DNA of 64,000 bases from Pomacea canaliculata (lineage: Eukaryota; Mollusca; Gastropoda; Architaenioglossa; Ampullariidae). Positions 23,670 through 35,782 of this stretch are shown here, piece by piece. Below the pieces are notes generated by a model. The model saw only the letters and a program-made list of their open reading frames with translations. It had not been told where the DNA came from and searched no databases. Location: positions 35,596,327 through 35,660,326 of the forward strand of contig NC_037590.1 in NCBI RefSeq assembly GCF_003073045.1, read 5' to 3'. The translations under genes and the position numbers were made by a program. Numbering within the stretch: position 1 is the stretch's first letter; every line of letters starts with the position of its first letter.

Positions 23670-26600
23670 ATGAAGTAGGGGTTTTTTGTTGGTTTTTGTA
23701 ATTTCTGCACTCGTCTTTCACAGACTATCAGCCAATGCCATAAGGCTACACATGCTGCAAGGAAGGTGCATATTCAGACTTGTCCATGCCATGCTGCCTG
23801 CTATGTCAAGAGATAAAAGTAACTGCTCCAATTGTTATGAAAACTGTATTTACAGTTGCAAATAGTGTAGTTTGTTTCTCTAGTGTGCTATTGTTACTTG
23901 AAACTAGTATATGCTTGTTCTAGACATAATTGCTTAAACTTGTTCAGGATCTGGTGTGTGGTTTATCATTTCAAGTTGAGGGAGACAACGCTGAAGAAAA
24001 AAATACTGCAGACTGGTTCTCCTTTTCATTTGTATTGGATAGACATTCTTTAAAGATTGGTGTTATTTTTTTATGTTAATATACCAGGCATTAATAAAGA
24101 GTGTACATTAACTCTTTTTAAACAGTTTGTACTGTTAATTGTTATAGCATTCACAGTGTTGTTGCATTAGGCACATAACTTGTTGTGGACTCTAGACTTG
24201 TTTTAGGTAATTCTTTTCATGAGCTTTTGGCATAATTCTCTTTTCAAGGTGCAGACCATGTTAGTAGTAGTTCTTTCTCTTGAACTGGCAGAGTGTGTTT
24301 TATGGTGACATAGCCGAGTCTGTAGAATGTAATGACCTTCTTTCATGAATTATCTTGCCTTGCTGACTCAGAAAATATAAGCTATCTATACCATCAGCTG
24401 AGTTGCATGGAGTTTAAAATTATGGATCTGTATAACTACAGCTAAGACAAACATAATTTACATTAATTTATAGAAAACTTACTTTATTTAAAGCTTTTTT
24501 CTGAATGTGATTAGGCTTTCGGGGTTTCAAGTTGCTTTGATGTATGCCTTATCACTTTTCCTCCTCCATACAATCTAAAATTAGCATGATTTATATTTGT
24601 CTTGACTGGTTAAAGAAAGGGTTTTTAATGTACTACATACACTTGCACGAACCACTCTGGTATGTCTTTACAGCTTTGCCTAGTTGATGATTAAGCAGAA
24701 ATAACCCAGGAAAATAATTTCGTTCCTACCTACATGAACCTTTTCAGTTCCAAACACCAGCCATCCAGATTTTAGCATTACCATCTGTCTCCTATCTACT
24801 TGCTTCATTTTCAGCATAACATGTGCTAATTTGGTCTAACAAAAAAGCCCAGTTAATACTAAGATTCAGTTATTCATTGAGCTGGCTAGACAGTCATTGT
24901 GTTTTTCAGTTAGTTCGGCAGCAACAAAGATTTCCCACTCCTGGTCTTTGGCTAGTTTTCTTCATTTACTCCCTTGTCATCTAGTTCTGCTCAGTCCCAA
25001 GCTATCTTCAGTCTTCCCCTCTTTGTTTTACCTTGTAGATTTAGAATTGCTGTCGTGACTACATGATTCCAATGTGCACTAATTCTTTTAAAAGCAGCTT
25101 TAGTAGAGATAGATTTTGTAGACATTGACCACATGTGTTTGCTATTTTGTTAGCTGATTAGTTCATGTGGAAGGGTGATATTTTAAAATCTCACAGTAGT
25201 TTTTGACCTGCTTGCTGGCAATGTAGACTGGTAAAATTCAGGCCCTTAGTTTTGTAAGATGCTGTACGTGATTAAAGTTTAAAGCAACCAAGGAATACTG
25301 TGTTTTTTTTTCCTTATGATACACTCTTGTATATATTTTTATGCCTCTTCTCTCCTACTTGCACAGGCACCAATCCTGTAAGGTCAGTGGCTTTCCTGAC
25401 ATTTAAGAGCTTGGGTAAAGAAGGAGGAAAAATAAATTGTACAGCAATGTGTACATTGTTTTTTTGGGAAGTAGTTTTGGGGAGACTTGTTTATGCAAAT
25501 TGTGTATGTCATAGTTATGGTGGATATTAAAACTGGCTTTGTGCATAAAGTTCTTAACAGATAATATAGATTATGATCTGGATTTAGATCACCAGGACAG
25601 CCAGTAAGACTGAAGTCTTATCAGTAAGTGGTATTTATCATTATCAAATTACCAAAAGGTTAGAATGGTCATTGCATTTTCCTGGACAGAGCAGGCAAAC
25701 ACTAATTCATTAATGAAAGACTCAAGGATGTTTATACTCACCCTGTGCATAATTTTCTTCCTTTTAGCTGTAAAATGTTTTTCTTAAAGATATTATCTGG
25801 CATGTTAGTATTATTGAGTATTCTACTACTGTTTATTTGATTTTTGTATTCCACCTAAATTTCTTTGTTTTTTTTTTAATTCCTTGTATCCTAAAATGTT
25901 TCAAGTATTTAAATATTAAGTATTTTGTCGAGGCATGTAATTACTGGAAATAAACATAAGTTCCCTTCCACCACCATTGCTACTTGAGTCACACAAATTT
26001 CAACAAGTTTTTAATGCCACCGGTCAAGTCATCAATATGTAGAATGTCAGTTAAGCTATTGAGTTGGTTCTGAATCTTTCCAGCATAACAAAAAGGTAAT
26101 GCAGAGTAATAAGTGTTCAGGTATCATCTGTTTGGTCTAGTTGTCAGGTTTGTTTAATATTTTTAATATAAATCAACTTGAAATAAACTTTAAAAAAAAA
26201 AATGGTAGGTCTGTAATGTTACAGAACTGATATCAAATCACTTCTAATTTATATGAATGTGTATAAACTTGCAGCATCAATGAGACATGATTGTCTTCAT
26301 CCCCCTGGAAGCTGCAGACTAGATTCAGCAGTTTAAGAGTATGTTTATTCTAAATACAGTTTCAGGCTTAACAATTAATATTTAAAGGTATTAGTTTTTC
26401 TATATTAGTTTTGATTTATAGTAACTGCCTGTAATCTTTGTCATCTGAAAAAGAAAATGTTTAATTAAGTAAATGAACATATTAAATGTGATTTTGTTTT
26501 TCATTTGTACTTTGTTTGTGCACTGTCCTATTGAATTTGAGTCACCAGTCTGTGAAAAGTTGTATTCAAAAACTTGATTAGTACTTTTAACATAAGTGTG

Positions 26601-28310
26601 GAGCTGTGCTCATTAAAAACAAATAAAATTGATTGATATAAAAGCAAGCATTATTTTGTCAGCATTTCCTAATTTTCAAGCATACAGCAAAGAAAACTAT
26701 TTTAGGTTCAATAGAAAAGTAGCTTTAAACAAAATTAAGGCCAGTTATAAAAACTGCATACATGTACACTGTAATGCTATTAGTAATTGTTCCTTGTACA
26801 GTTTTGGCTCTGCTGGCAACAATACTGTATTGTAGTACCCTTTAGTTTGTTGAGACGTGCCCCCCATATGCAGCAGTGGTGTATTGTATGTATCTCATTT
26901 AATTTAGTAATTGTTCGTATTTGCAAATTTCTCATCTAGGCAATTTATAAGTAAGCAGGAAGTTACTTTTCTGATGAGAGCTGCTTAATAATTTCCAAAT
27001 TTTTGGAAGTACTTCTGGCATTTGTTGAATGTATTGTTCAAGCCTGATATCAGTGCCTGTTGCACATATTTTGTAAGCAGTCTTTGTAAGTATTCTGATT
27101 TCAGCAACTTTTTACTTAAATGTTGTATGTATATTGTTTTCAGTCATTTGGATTAAAAGGAATTGTCTGAGTTTGCCATTATAAATGTTCCATTTACAGC
27201 TTTTTATCTGCATTAAGAACATTAGTGATTTTAGTCTAAAAATATGTGACAGGGTGGTTTTAGAAAACAGAGTTGTTTTCACAACTTTATATCTTAATTG
27301 TTGCAAATTAGTCATTTACTGAAGATTTTTTAAATGTAAAATTAGTAACCTATTATTTGGTTTCCTAGCAAATCGTCTGAAACTGTAGGCTTGAAGGAAA
27401 TTTTAAATGTCTGTAGACCTGTTAAAATGCAAACAGAGAAGACCTAGGAGCTTTATTCATTTGTTGGTGTTAGGCTTACTTTCAGTATTGTGTGTGTCAG
27501 TGGTTTGGAAGCTTTGCAAGAGTGTTTATGTCCTAATCTGGTTGATTCATATTGTTTGATAAGATGCATGGCACATGAATATAATTTGTACCAAGTTGGC
27601 TATTTATACAACTGTAAGTAAACTTTCCTTTTCAGTTTTAATCTTTGTTCATTCATGATTTAATACTTTGAGCGTTGGGAAAATATCTATCATTCATGCA
27701 GATGCTCAGTTTGTCAGGTGAAAGACTAAAGTGGTTTTGGAGGGATGACTGAATCCTTAGTAACAAACAAGATGGTGCCTGCTGACATACGGGCACATTC
27801 CTTATATGCAGTGATGTTGAAGTTTCAGGACATGCAGTTATTAAAAGCAACAAGACCCACTGGATCACATGGAAATCTGTAAAAGCAGAAATTCATACAA
27901 ACATGTCGGAAAGCAATCTTTGGCAATATTACCTTCGGCTTTCGTACTTGGGGAGGTTGGGGGTTACGCAAGGCAAATGTTTCACACTTTGTTAACTTTT
28001 GAAAGCACCAGCATGAAATTAGTGCTCACAGGTTTCATGCAAACTCTGCATTTAAAATCTGAATTGGATGGAGGAAAAAAAAACCTCAAGCCAAAACAAT
28101 CATTTTTGCATTTTGATGAAGGATCATAATGCATTTAAGATTTTTCAGCAAATCGAACAAAAAAATAAACACATTTACGGGGTAGTATTCACATGTTTTA
28201 CCCCTTCTACCTTTGTTGCTTTCTTCTTTCACAAATTTTTTTTATATCTTCTCCTTGAAGTCTTCTAAAATATTCAGTTTTGTAAAGCTCCACCTAAATT
28301 TCAAATAATA
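23670..28310. other. CASC3 3' UTR and downstream AT-rich stretch
   Basis: The nearest poly(A) signal after the CASC3 stop is AATAAA at 24,093-24,098. Several further AATAAA motifs occur (near 25,429, 25,949, 26,182 and 26,622), so alternative, longer 3' ends are possible. A Pumilio-type site TGTATATA lies at 25,328-25,335, beyond the first signal. I see no coding exon in this interval. Confidence 0.5.
24093..24098 (+). terminator. Candidate CASC3 poly(A) signal
   Basis: AATAAA lies 424 bases after the CASC3 stop codon, in the right orientation, with a T-rich stretch just beyond it. It is the first canonical signal downstream, but later ones exist. Confidence 0.5.
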
Positions 28311-28318
28311 CTATAGCG

Positions 28319-28456
28319 CTGTGGTGCCCAACCTTTCTCGGTCTCACCTGCCAGAACATGTAGGTTTTGCCAGAATTATGATGTTAAAAAATGAAATTAG
28401 GTTGTGTCTTGTTAAAATGAGCGGAGTGGATGTGACCCATAGGTTGGGCACACCTG
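28319..28456. mobile_element. 138-bp hAT-type miniature transposon with 8-bp TSD
   Basis: The terminal inverted repeats are ctgtggtgcccaacct on the left and aggttgggcacacctg on the right; the inner ten bases pair perfectly and the 3' end starts with CAG as hAT ends do. The element is flanked by an exact 8-bp direct repeat, ctatagcg, at 28,311-28,318 and 28,457-28,464. Eight-bp duplications and CAG-starting ends are diagnostic of hAT elements. It has no coding capacity, so it is a non-autonomous (MITE-like) copy, and the intact duplication argues for a fairly recent insertion. Confidence 0.85.
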
Positions 28457-28464
28457 CTATAGCG

Positions 28465-29600
28465 AAAATTAGCCATTGTGCATACTTGAGGCCATTTAAC
28501 ATCATTTAGTTCCTAATAACAATAACACTACATTGCTCTACATTTTCATCAACTTGTGCTACAGTAAATAAGATCAAGATTTATAGACTGTATGGATCTT
28601 TCCATATGCATTTCTAACTGTTCTTAGCATGACAGCTACCAGATTTCTTAGTAACCAACTTTGTATGAAAAACCTCTCAAACAAGTTGCATCTTGAAAGT
28701 GCTGATAACACTTCATAGGTGACAACACTCCGCTGCTGTATCAGCATTGTGTTGGTCTGTTTATCTTTCAACTGTAGTTCATAGCAAAGGTATCAAACTT
28801 TTTAATGCCACATTTGTGTCAAAAAACGATGATACAGTACAGAAGTCGAAATACAAAAAGCCTAATACACAAAACGGATTTAGATTCAACGATTTTAAAT
28901 AAATACTTTATGCACTCTGCTGCTTACAAATCTTCAGGTATTTCACTTCGACAAAAATGGGTTTCTAATAAACTTCATCTTTTAACTAAATTGTTACAGC
29001 ATAAAAAAAAATCAATTTAGAAGTAATATAATATGTCATTACTTTTGTTACATCTCTAGTCATATATATAGCTATGTTCATCTGTGTTGACACCTAAATA
29101 TCTTGACTGTAATTGCGAATGAAAATGATAAACATTGAAAACAGTGTACTTGATGGCAAGGAACTTATAAAAGTTATTTTAATTATCGCTATTTCACACA
29201 GATGTATTGTACCACGAAAAGCATGTCATCTAAGCTTTCATTAGTGTATCTTTTAACTTCACAGTGTAGCTGGTGTTTATGTGAGAGTTTTTATAGATGT
29301 ATATTTTTATCATGTCTGTAAAAAAACTAGTTCGTAAAGATAGACAAGCTTACCTGGCTTATGACAGGTGTGAATATCAGATGACAGAGTTATCAGCAAA
29401 GCCTACAGTTCAGATGTGGCCAGCTCTTTCACAGGCAGCTTTTGACAGTAAGTTGTGTTCATGCATTCTGTCGGAATAAAAATATCATTTGTGTGCACAT
29501 GCACACACATGGAATGAGAGTAGGAGTGGTGTGTGTGTGAATGAGTGAGTGAGAGGGGAAGGAAAGTATAAAACAGCAGGCTTCCCTATTAAAAAAAAAA
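28465..29600. other. Intergenic stretch upstream of the TRIM gene
   Basis: No recognisable gene. A 60-codon open frame at 29,297-29,479 has no homology I know. The TRIM promoter or a noncoding first exon should lie here or up to 30,124, but no motif marks it. Confidence 0.4.
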
Positions 29601-29765
29601 TGAGGGCAGTCTTGTGATAAAGCCCTTGACAACACAAAAGTGAAGTATAAGTGTCACTGGTTCAAATCTCACCCCTGAAACATGATTGCCTTCTGAACCA
29701 CCTGCCCTAACAGCGATCATTTGTTGTTTCAGCATAAAGCACCAACAGCCATTCCCAAAAAAGAA
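29598..29765 (+). mobile_element. tRNA-derived SINE
   Basis: The head shows a degenerate A box (ttgtgataaagcccttgac) and a good B box (ggttcaaatctcac, 29,659-29,672). The 3' end gcataaagcaccaac is like the tails of the fragments in CASC3 introns 2 and 5, and an A-rich tail follows. An A10 run precedes the element. It is the only copy of this tail family in the window that keeps a tRNA-like head. Confidence 0.65.
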
Positions 29766-30153
29766 AAATGGTTGACTTTTTAATACTTTAATTTTCACTT
29801 TAAGAAAAAAAATTATGACAATGCTCGGTGATCAGAACTGTAGCTGTGTGAAACATTTTAATGGTACTAATATTTATTAAACATAATTGTATCCCTTCTA
29901 TAATCCATTGAACACTTCTTCACTCAATTCCTCATTTTTGATCATATTCAGCACAGTGTCATCTGTTTGCTGTTGCCTGAATTTTCTTTGTTATAATTTA
30001 AGTATAGGATTATTTGAAGTCTTTCATGCATAGCATGTTGAACTCACCTCCACACATAGAAATGTGCTCTGCATATTATTATTATTTACCAAAGAAGTCG
30101 TCCATTTTATTTTCTTAATTCCAGGGATATTCTGTCAGCCTGTAACTACAGAG

Positions 30154-33100
30154 ATGGACACTCAAGACCAAAATGACAATAACATTCCTATCTGTAGCAT
30201 ATGCAACTTAATCAGTTTTGACTTGAAACCTTTAGAGCACTGCAAGCATCTTGCTTGTCAGAAATGCCTAAATGCTTTAAAAAGCCATTCAGAAGAAGGA
30301 TTTGTTTGCAGAAAGTGCACTGAATTGGGTGCAGTTGTCAAAGACTCAAGCAAAGAAGACCAGCTTTTATCATCACTAAAGCAAGAAGTGTCTGAACTGA
30401 AAGAACAGCAAATTTCACTTTCCCATTTTTCAGAGGAGGGCTCAGTAACAATGCTTGAAGAAACTGTTCAAAGTATTCGAAAAGCTGTTCTAGCAGCTAG
30501 CAAGCACTCTTTGTGCTTCGGCTGCCTTAATAACAGAAAGCAAAAGACACCGGATGTTACTTGTACAGACTGCAACATCAGTTTCTGTGAAGGGTAAATA
30601 TAAATTTTCTGAAGGAACGAGAGCAGTACCCGTGCATGTTTCTGTTATGCTACCAAGGTGATGAGGCAGGTAGTGAAGTAAGGCACTTGTTGCTATTAAA
30701 AGAAAAGTGTCAGCAAACAGTGAACGTTTAAAGCAAGCTTGTACTCATATATGACGAAATGTTCTGATGCTATGATTTGGGAAATTTAGACTGATATTCA
30801 TTATGGAATTACTGTTGTGTATGTGAGAGAAGTTTCTGTTCCAGTTAAAAATCGTGTTTACAGTCCATACTAAGGCTTCCACTTTTGCATGAGGCAGATT
30901 TATTGCTGGACTCGTATGCAAACCTTACACATTTTACTTACACAGTCCTCACACATTTTCTGTGGGGTTCATTTAGATCTTGTAACCTTTCAATTCACCT
31001 TCTGAACTTGAAGCGTTCACATGTCACAGGTGTGGCATAAACCATAAAGCCAGTAATGCAGACCATGTGATGTTACCTGAAAAACAAGATGATAAGCAGG
31101 AGAGGAAGACAACTAAGCCACGGTGTCACAAACACCCAGATGTGGTGATGGCCCTGTTCTGCAAAGACTGTGAGGTTGGCATCTGCCATGTGTGTGCCAA
31201 AACTCAACACTCACAGTGCTTGTCAGTGACCACTCAAATCAAGCTTGCACAAGAAGAAAAAGAGAGGTTAAGAGAGTGTTCCAACCAAAATTCTGAGGTA
31301 AGTCTGTCTTGCTGGTTGTTGTTTAGTTTATCTCTTAATTTTTTTTTTTTAATCTTGAGAAATGCAAATCTGACATAAAGCAGTCTTTAGAATAAGGACC
31401 TAGTCCTCTTAAAAACATTTGGTAAAACAATTGAATACTATCCTGTTATTATAAACAATTCTTTGTTAGTGATCTTTAGTGAAAGCTAAAGGTGACTTTT
31501 TTTATTTTTACATTGTTTTATTGCTGCAAGGACATTGACTAATAAAGATTTGTTGAATTGTTTCGGAGAGTTGGCATCAATAATGCTTTGTTCATTTGTA
31601 TTTACTTTTGTATTTTTAGGTCTATGGCTTATTGACATATGTTGGAAAGTCTGGAGGACTCTTTGTTTATCCAAGTGTGTAAACATGTCACACAAAAATC
31701 TGATGACAGCTTTTAGAAGGTTTTAATCATATATGCTGAGTACAAATAGCAGTCTTATTTTTGTAGATTTGTGACCATCACAAACATGAGACAATTATCA
31801 GAAATAAGAAATGCACAAACTTCTCTTAGGTGGTGAAGGTGTTCTTTGAGGAGCAACAGCAGACAAAGGAAGCCTTGATTACCCTGACTAATTTGAAGAA
31901 AGAGTCACAGGCCAAAATCAGAGCATTCTTTTCCACCTTGATCAAGGCTTGCATGGATACAGAAGGGACATTGCTGCATGAACTAGAAATGACCGTATCT
32001 GATCATGTGGATACTCTGCAGGAACAGGTGCAAGCCTGGGTTCATCTCCAACAGCAGACCCAGCAACTGCTGGAGTTGGCAGACCTCATCCCTTTGCTTT
32101 ACCCTGGAGGTATTTTGAAGAAGTATACTTCAACAACATGGTGTTTTAAATTCTTACCAGAGTCCTTACCTGAAATTAAGCTCAATGTTAGTGGTATTTG
32201 TTTTCAAAAGTGTGTTGTAATACTTTAGTTAAATATTAGGATGTAAAAGGACATATGGGTTGGTCTAAATTCTAATTTTGTTGTTGAAAGCCACAGCTAA
32301 TGTGAGAGCTTTGAGCATGTTATAATGAGGGCTTTCTGTAACAATGAGTCTACTTTCACAGTGATGCCTGAAATGACATCTTAACCTCTTGTCCAAACAG
32401 AGGTGAGAATTGTGATGCTCAAATTCTTGTATCTGTTGCTTGGAACAGAGTTATTCGGTTTGAGAACCTTGCAATAAACTAAATGCAGGCCTTTTAAAAT
32501 AGTTCTAAAATAAGTTTTCATGTAGAGAAGCCTTTAAAACATGCTTCTGCCCCTGCCCATCACTGAAAAATAATACTTGAGAGAGGGTCATGAGATGAAA
32601 TGCAATGAAATGAAATGAAAGATTATTAGACGAGCAGTATTTTATTGAGGGCTTTGTTTTCTATCAGTTTGGATTTGTTTTTCTTCTTAGATCTCTTGCC
32701 TTTGTCTGCTGCTACCAAAATTGTTCTCAATAAACTGATGCGGCAAGGTGAAAACCTAGTGGCATCAGCACCTCCAGCTATGACCTTGTCACTTTGCCTG
32801 GACCAGTCCTCACAACGTGCGGTGGTCAAACGCATAAACGAGATAGGCCAGACTGCTTTGACCATACATACACATGCTTTTCTTACACTGAAAGAGGTCA
32901 CCACTACATCCTTCAAGGTCTTGGGAGAACACAGTGAGCCCTTAGTCACTGGATTATTGCTGGTGAACCCACAGCTCCTCATTGCTGCTGACTTCAACAA
33001 CCACTGTCTCAAAGCGCTGCGAAGAGAAACTGGCAGGAAGGAGTGGTCTGTAACGAATGTCCTGAAACTGAAATGCAGGCCGCACAGCATCACATTAATT

Positions 33101-34207
33101 CCTAAATTTGAAGGAGGAAATGAAGTTGCTTACAGCTCTGAGACAGCCAAACTCAACAACCGTTCAGCTCATTCTGCACCAAAAGGTCATGTTGAGCAGC
33201 ACTTGGAAAGTGATGAAGGGAAAATTTCAGATGACCAGACAGTGCCATTGGTAGATAAGCCCTTGGTAGATGATACAGAACAAGTAGCAGTATCTTCTCC
33301 AGACGGCCATTATCTGGTGGCATCAATTCCCATCATGCCATCTGCACAGATGTCTGTGATTTATTCTATACAGACTGATCGAGGATACTGGGGCTTAGCC
33401 AGTATTAACAAGTCACTTGTCGCCTCACACTTAGGTAAAAAGAAAACTAGTTATCTAGAGTATGATAGTAATATTCAATTTTCTACATTTTACTAAAATT
33501 TATATGGAATTTTTACTTTTAAAGGTACATGTCCTTTAGCAGATGTGCATAGAATAGAATGTTCAGTGGTCTTTCACTCTTTTAAGATGAGTTTTGATCC
33601 ATACTCCCCAGTGGAAAGGACATTTTTCTGCATTACATTCAGGGGTTTTGAGAATGAGAGGATCTGGTTGGAAATGCTGTTGTCATATAAAGCTTCTTAC
33701 TGCAGTTCTGTATAACAATTATTATTGTATCACATTAAAACATGTTGTGCAGATCAAGGTCGAGCTGATCTTGCCATCCTTAACGAAAAAGGGATCCATC
33801 AACGTCTGCTTCCCTTAACTTCCCCGTCATCTTCTGATGTCTTGGTTTCACCTCGACACCTTGCTATTGCTGATCAGGGGTCCCGCATTATAGTGTCAGA
33901 TCAAGGCAAAAAAGCAGTCTTTTTACTGGCTTCCGATGGAAAAGTTCTCTTCACCTTTACCGGTCATGGTGGTCAACATCTGGACCGACCCGAGGGCCTG
34001 TGCGTGGACAGTCAAGGACACACGTTTGTTGTGGACAGTACTCATAACTCTCTGATAATGCTCACCAGTTCTGGACACCTCTTACGCCAAACAATGCAAG
34101 GTTACTATGGCCTTAATTGCCCTCAGGCCGTTTGTGTGGACAGAAACAGTCAGATCTACATTTCTAATCATAGTGGCAAAGTACTTAATGTTTATGAAAT
34201 GCTGTGA
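30154..34207 (+). CDS. TRIM protein: RING, two B-boxes, coiled coil, NHL repeats
   Basis: Five exons (coding part 30154-30593, then 31030-31297, 31830-32109, 32691-33434, 33753-34207) join in frame to 728 residues. The RING is a complete C3HC4: Cys14, 17, 30, His32, Cys35, 38, 52, 55, so ubiquitin-ligase activity is expected. A B-box 1 crosses the first junction (CFGCLNNRKQ, CTDC, FCEGCGINH). B-box 2 follows (RCHKHPDVVMALFCKDC, ICHVC), then a Gln/Leu-rich coiled coil in exon 3. The C-terminus has NHL-type blades (DRPEGLCVDSQGHTFVVD, CPQAVCVDRNSQIYISN). The layout is that of invertebrate TRIM2/3/56-like proteins. Such genes are expanded in molluscs, so no orthologue is named. The frame is open 29 bases upstream of the Met back to the acceptor at 30,124, so an earlier coding exon is possible. 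Confidence 0.9.
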
Positions 34208-35782
34208 GCCCTGAGGCCTTAGCCATGTTCATGGTCCATACAATCCATACATCCTGTTGGCACCAGATTCAGTCTGATGTCATTTGAAAATCTTATGCAT
34301 GGCTTGTTATTTTGATCACTTTATATTTTTTGATTTGCATCATCAACTTTAAGGCATTCTATTCTGTTAATTTTTTGTTTAGTTATACTGATCAAGAATC
34401 TGGATGTTTTAAAGTAGGCTGTGTAACCAAATAAGTGTTCCAATTAGTGGTTTTGTCAGTGATCCCCTTAAAGGTAAAATTGCACACACCACCCTGAGCC
34501 TTTGAATTGACAATCACTTGAATAGTGAATAGGCAGAGTGTAACAATGCAGGAATAGATTAAAATTTATTTTTAAAAACTGTGTTGTATTAATATAAACT
34601 TGTTTATTTTTCTTAGATATAAGTGAAATTAATAGTTATAAGTGAAATTTTTTCCTGCCTTTCTAGTAATATTCTGCGTATCACTTAATGCAGTCCACTA
34701 ACATTTTGGAAGCTGTGTTTTTGTGGTTTATAACTGCAGTTTTTTTTTAATAACTATAACAGAAAGGAGAATTTTGTGTTTAACATACAGAATAGATCCT
34801 TAAAAGAATTCATTTTATCACCTTGACTGCTGATGAATGTGGCTGATGATTCAACTGGTTGTGCATTATACGTTAAATATGGGAGGTATTTTCACTTTTC
34901 CATGCATAAATCTGATCAGGAAAATGCAACATTCTGCAACTTCTAATAATGCTTTTCTTGCACTTCACCACAGTGCGCTGTACCAGACATGCAGTTATCA
35001 TTGTGGGTTTGATAGATTGTTTCTATGAAAAGACAGTTGGTGAGTGGAAAAAACTGCTGTCAAATGACCTAAGAGATTGTTTTCAACAAGCGTATTCTTC
35101 CTTAACAACTAATAAGTATAATAGCTAGCCACAGGTTTCAAACCAACTGTGAATGTCATGTGATGTGGCACATGAAATTATATCATTTTATATGTAATAT
35201 AATAATATACCATTATTCTATACATTATATGATTTTGTCATTTTATAGACATATTTTATATTACATATTACAATTATAAATGTATATCGTGCTGTGTGGG
35301 TAATAAAATCTAGTTCATGACAGCATGCAGATCTGTACAATTTAATCTTAAATACTATTTATTTTTTAGCTTTCGGTTGTTAAAAACGTATGAATGGCCA
35401 TTATTTTGTCTGACTCTACCCATACTTTTGAAATCTGCTAGCTGTCTTTTACATACATTTACTTCGAATAAATGGTAAAAACCTCTCCTGTATATAAAAT
35501 ATTGGATATTTTAAAAGCTTAGTATAAATATATTTCTTGGATCAGCAGTTATATGGATTAGGTTTCTGAATACCTTGTAAAAGTGCAGTAACCATATGAT
35601 ATACAACAACCTCTAGATTGCTTGGGAGAGGTGAAGGAAGAAAATAACACAATGAGTCAATAATTTAATATTTTTTAACTCAGTGAAGCCTGAGAATAAA
35701 TGCATATAAAAATATGTACATAGAAACCCATTTCTACTTTTCTACTAGTTTTATTTTCTTTCTGCAGAATATATTCTATTTC
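34208..35782. other. Converging 3' flanks of TRIM and METTL21A-like genes
   Basis: AT-rich, no coding exon recognised. Plus-strand AATAAA at 35,302-35,307 is a candidate end of the TRIM mRNA. Minus-strand AATAAA (tttatt, 35,750-35,755) lies 28 bases beyond the homology-supported stop of the methyltransferase. Confidence 0.5.

Noticed and set aside
29297-29479. 60-codon frame upstream of the TRIM gene as a first coding exon
   Set aside because: No homology, no convincing donor, and the TRIM start at 30,154 with a complete RING needs no extension.
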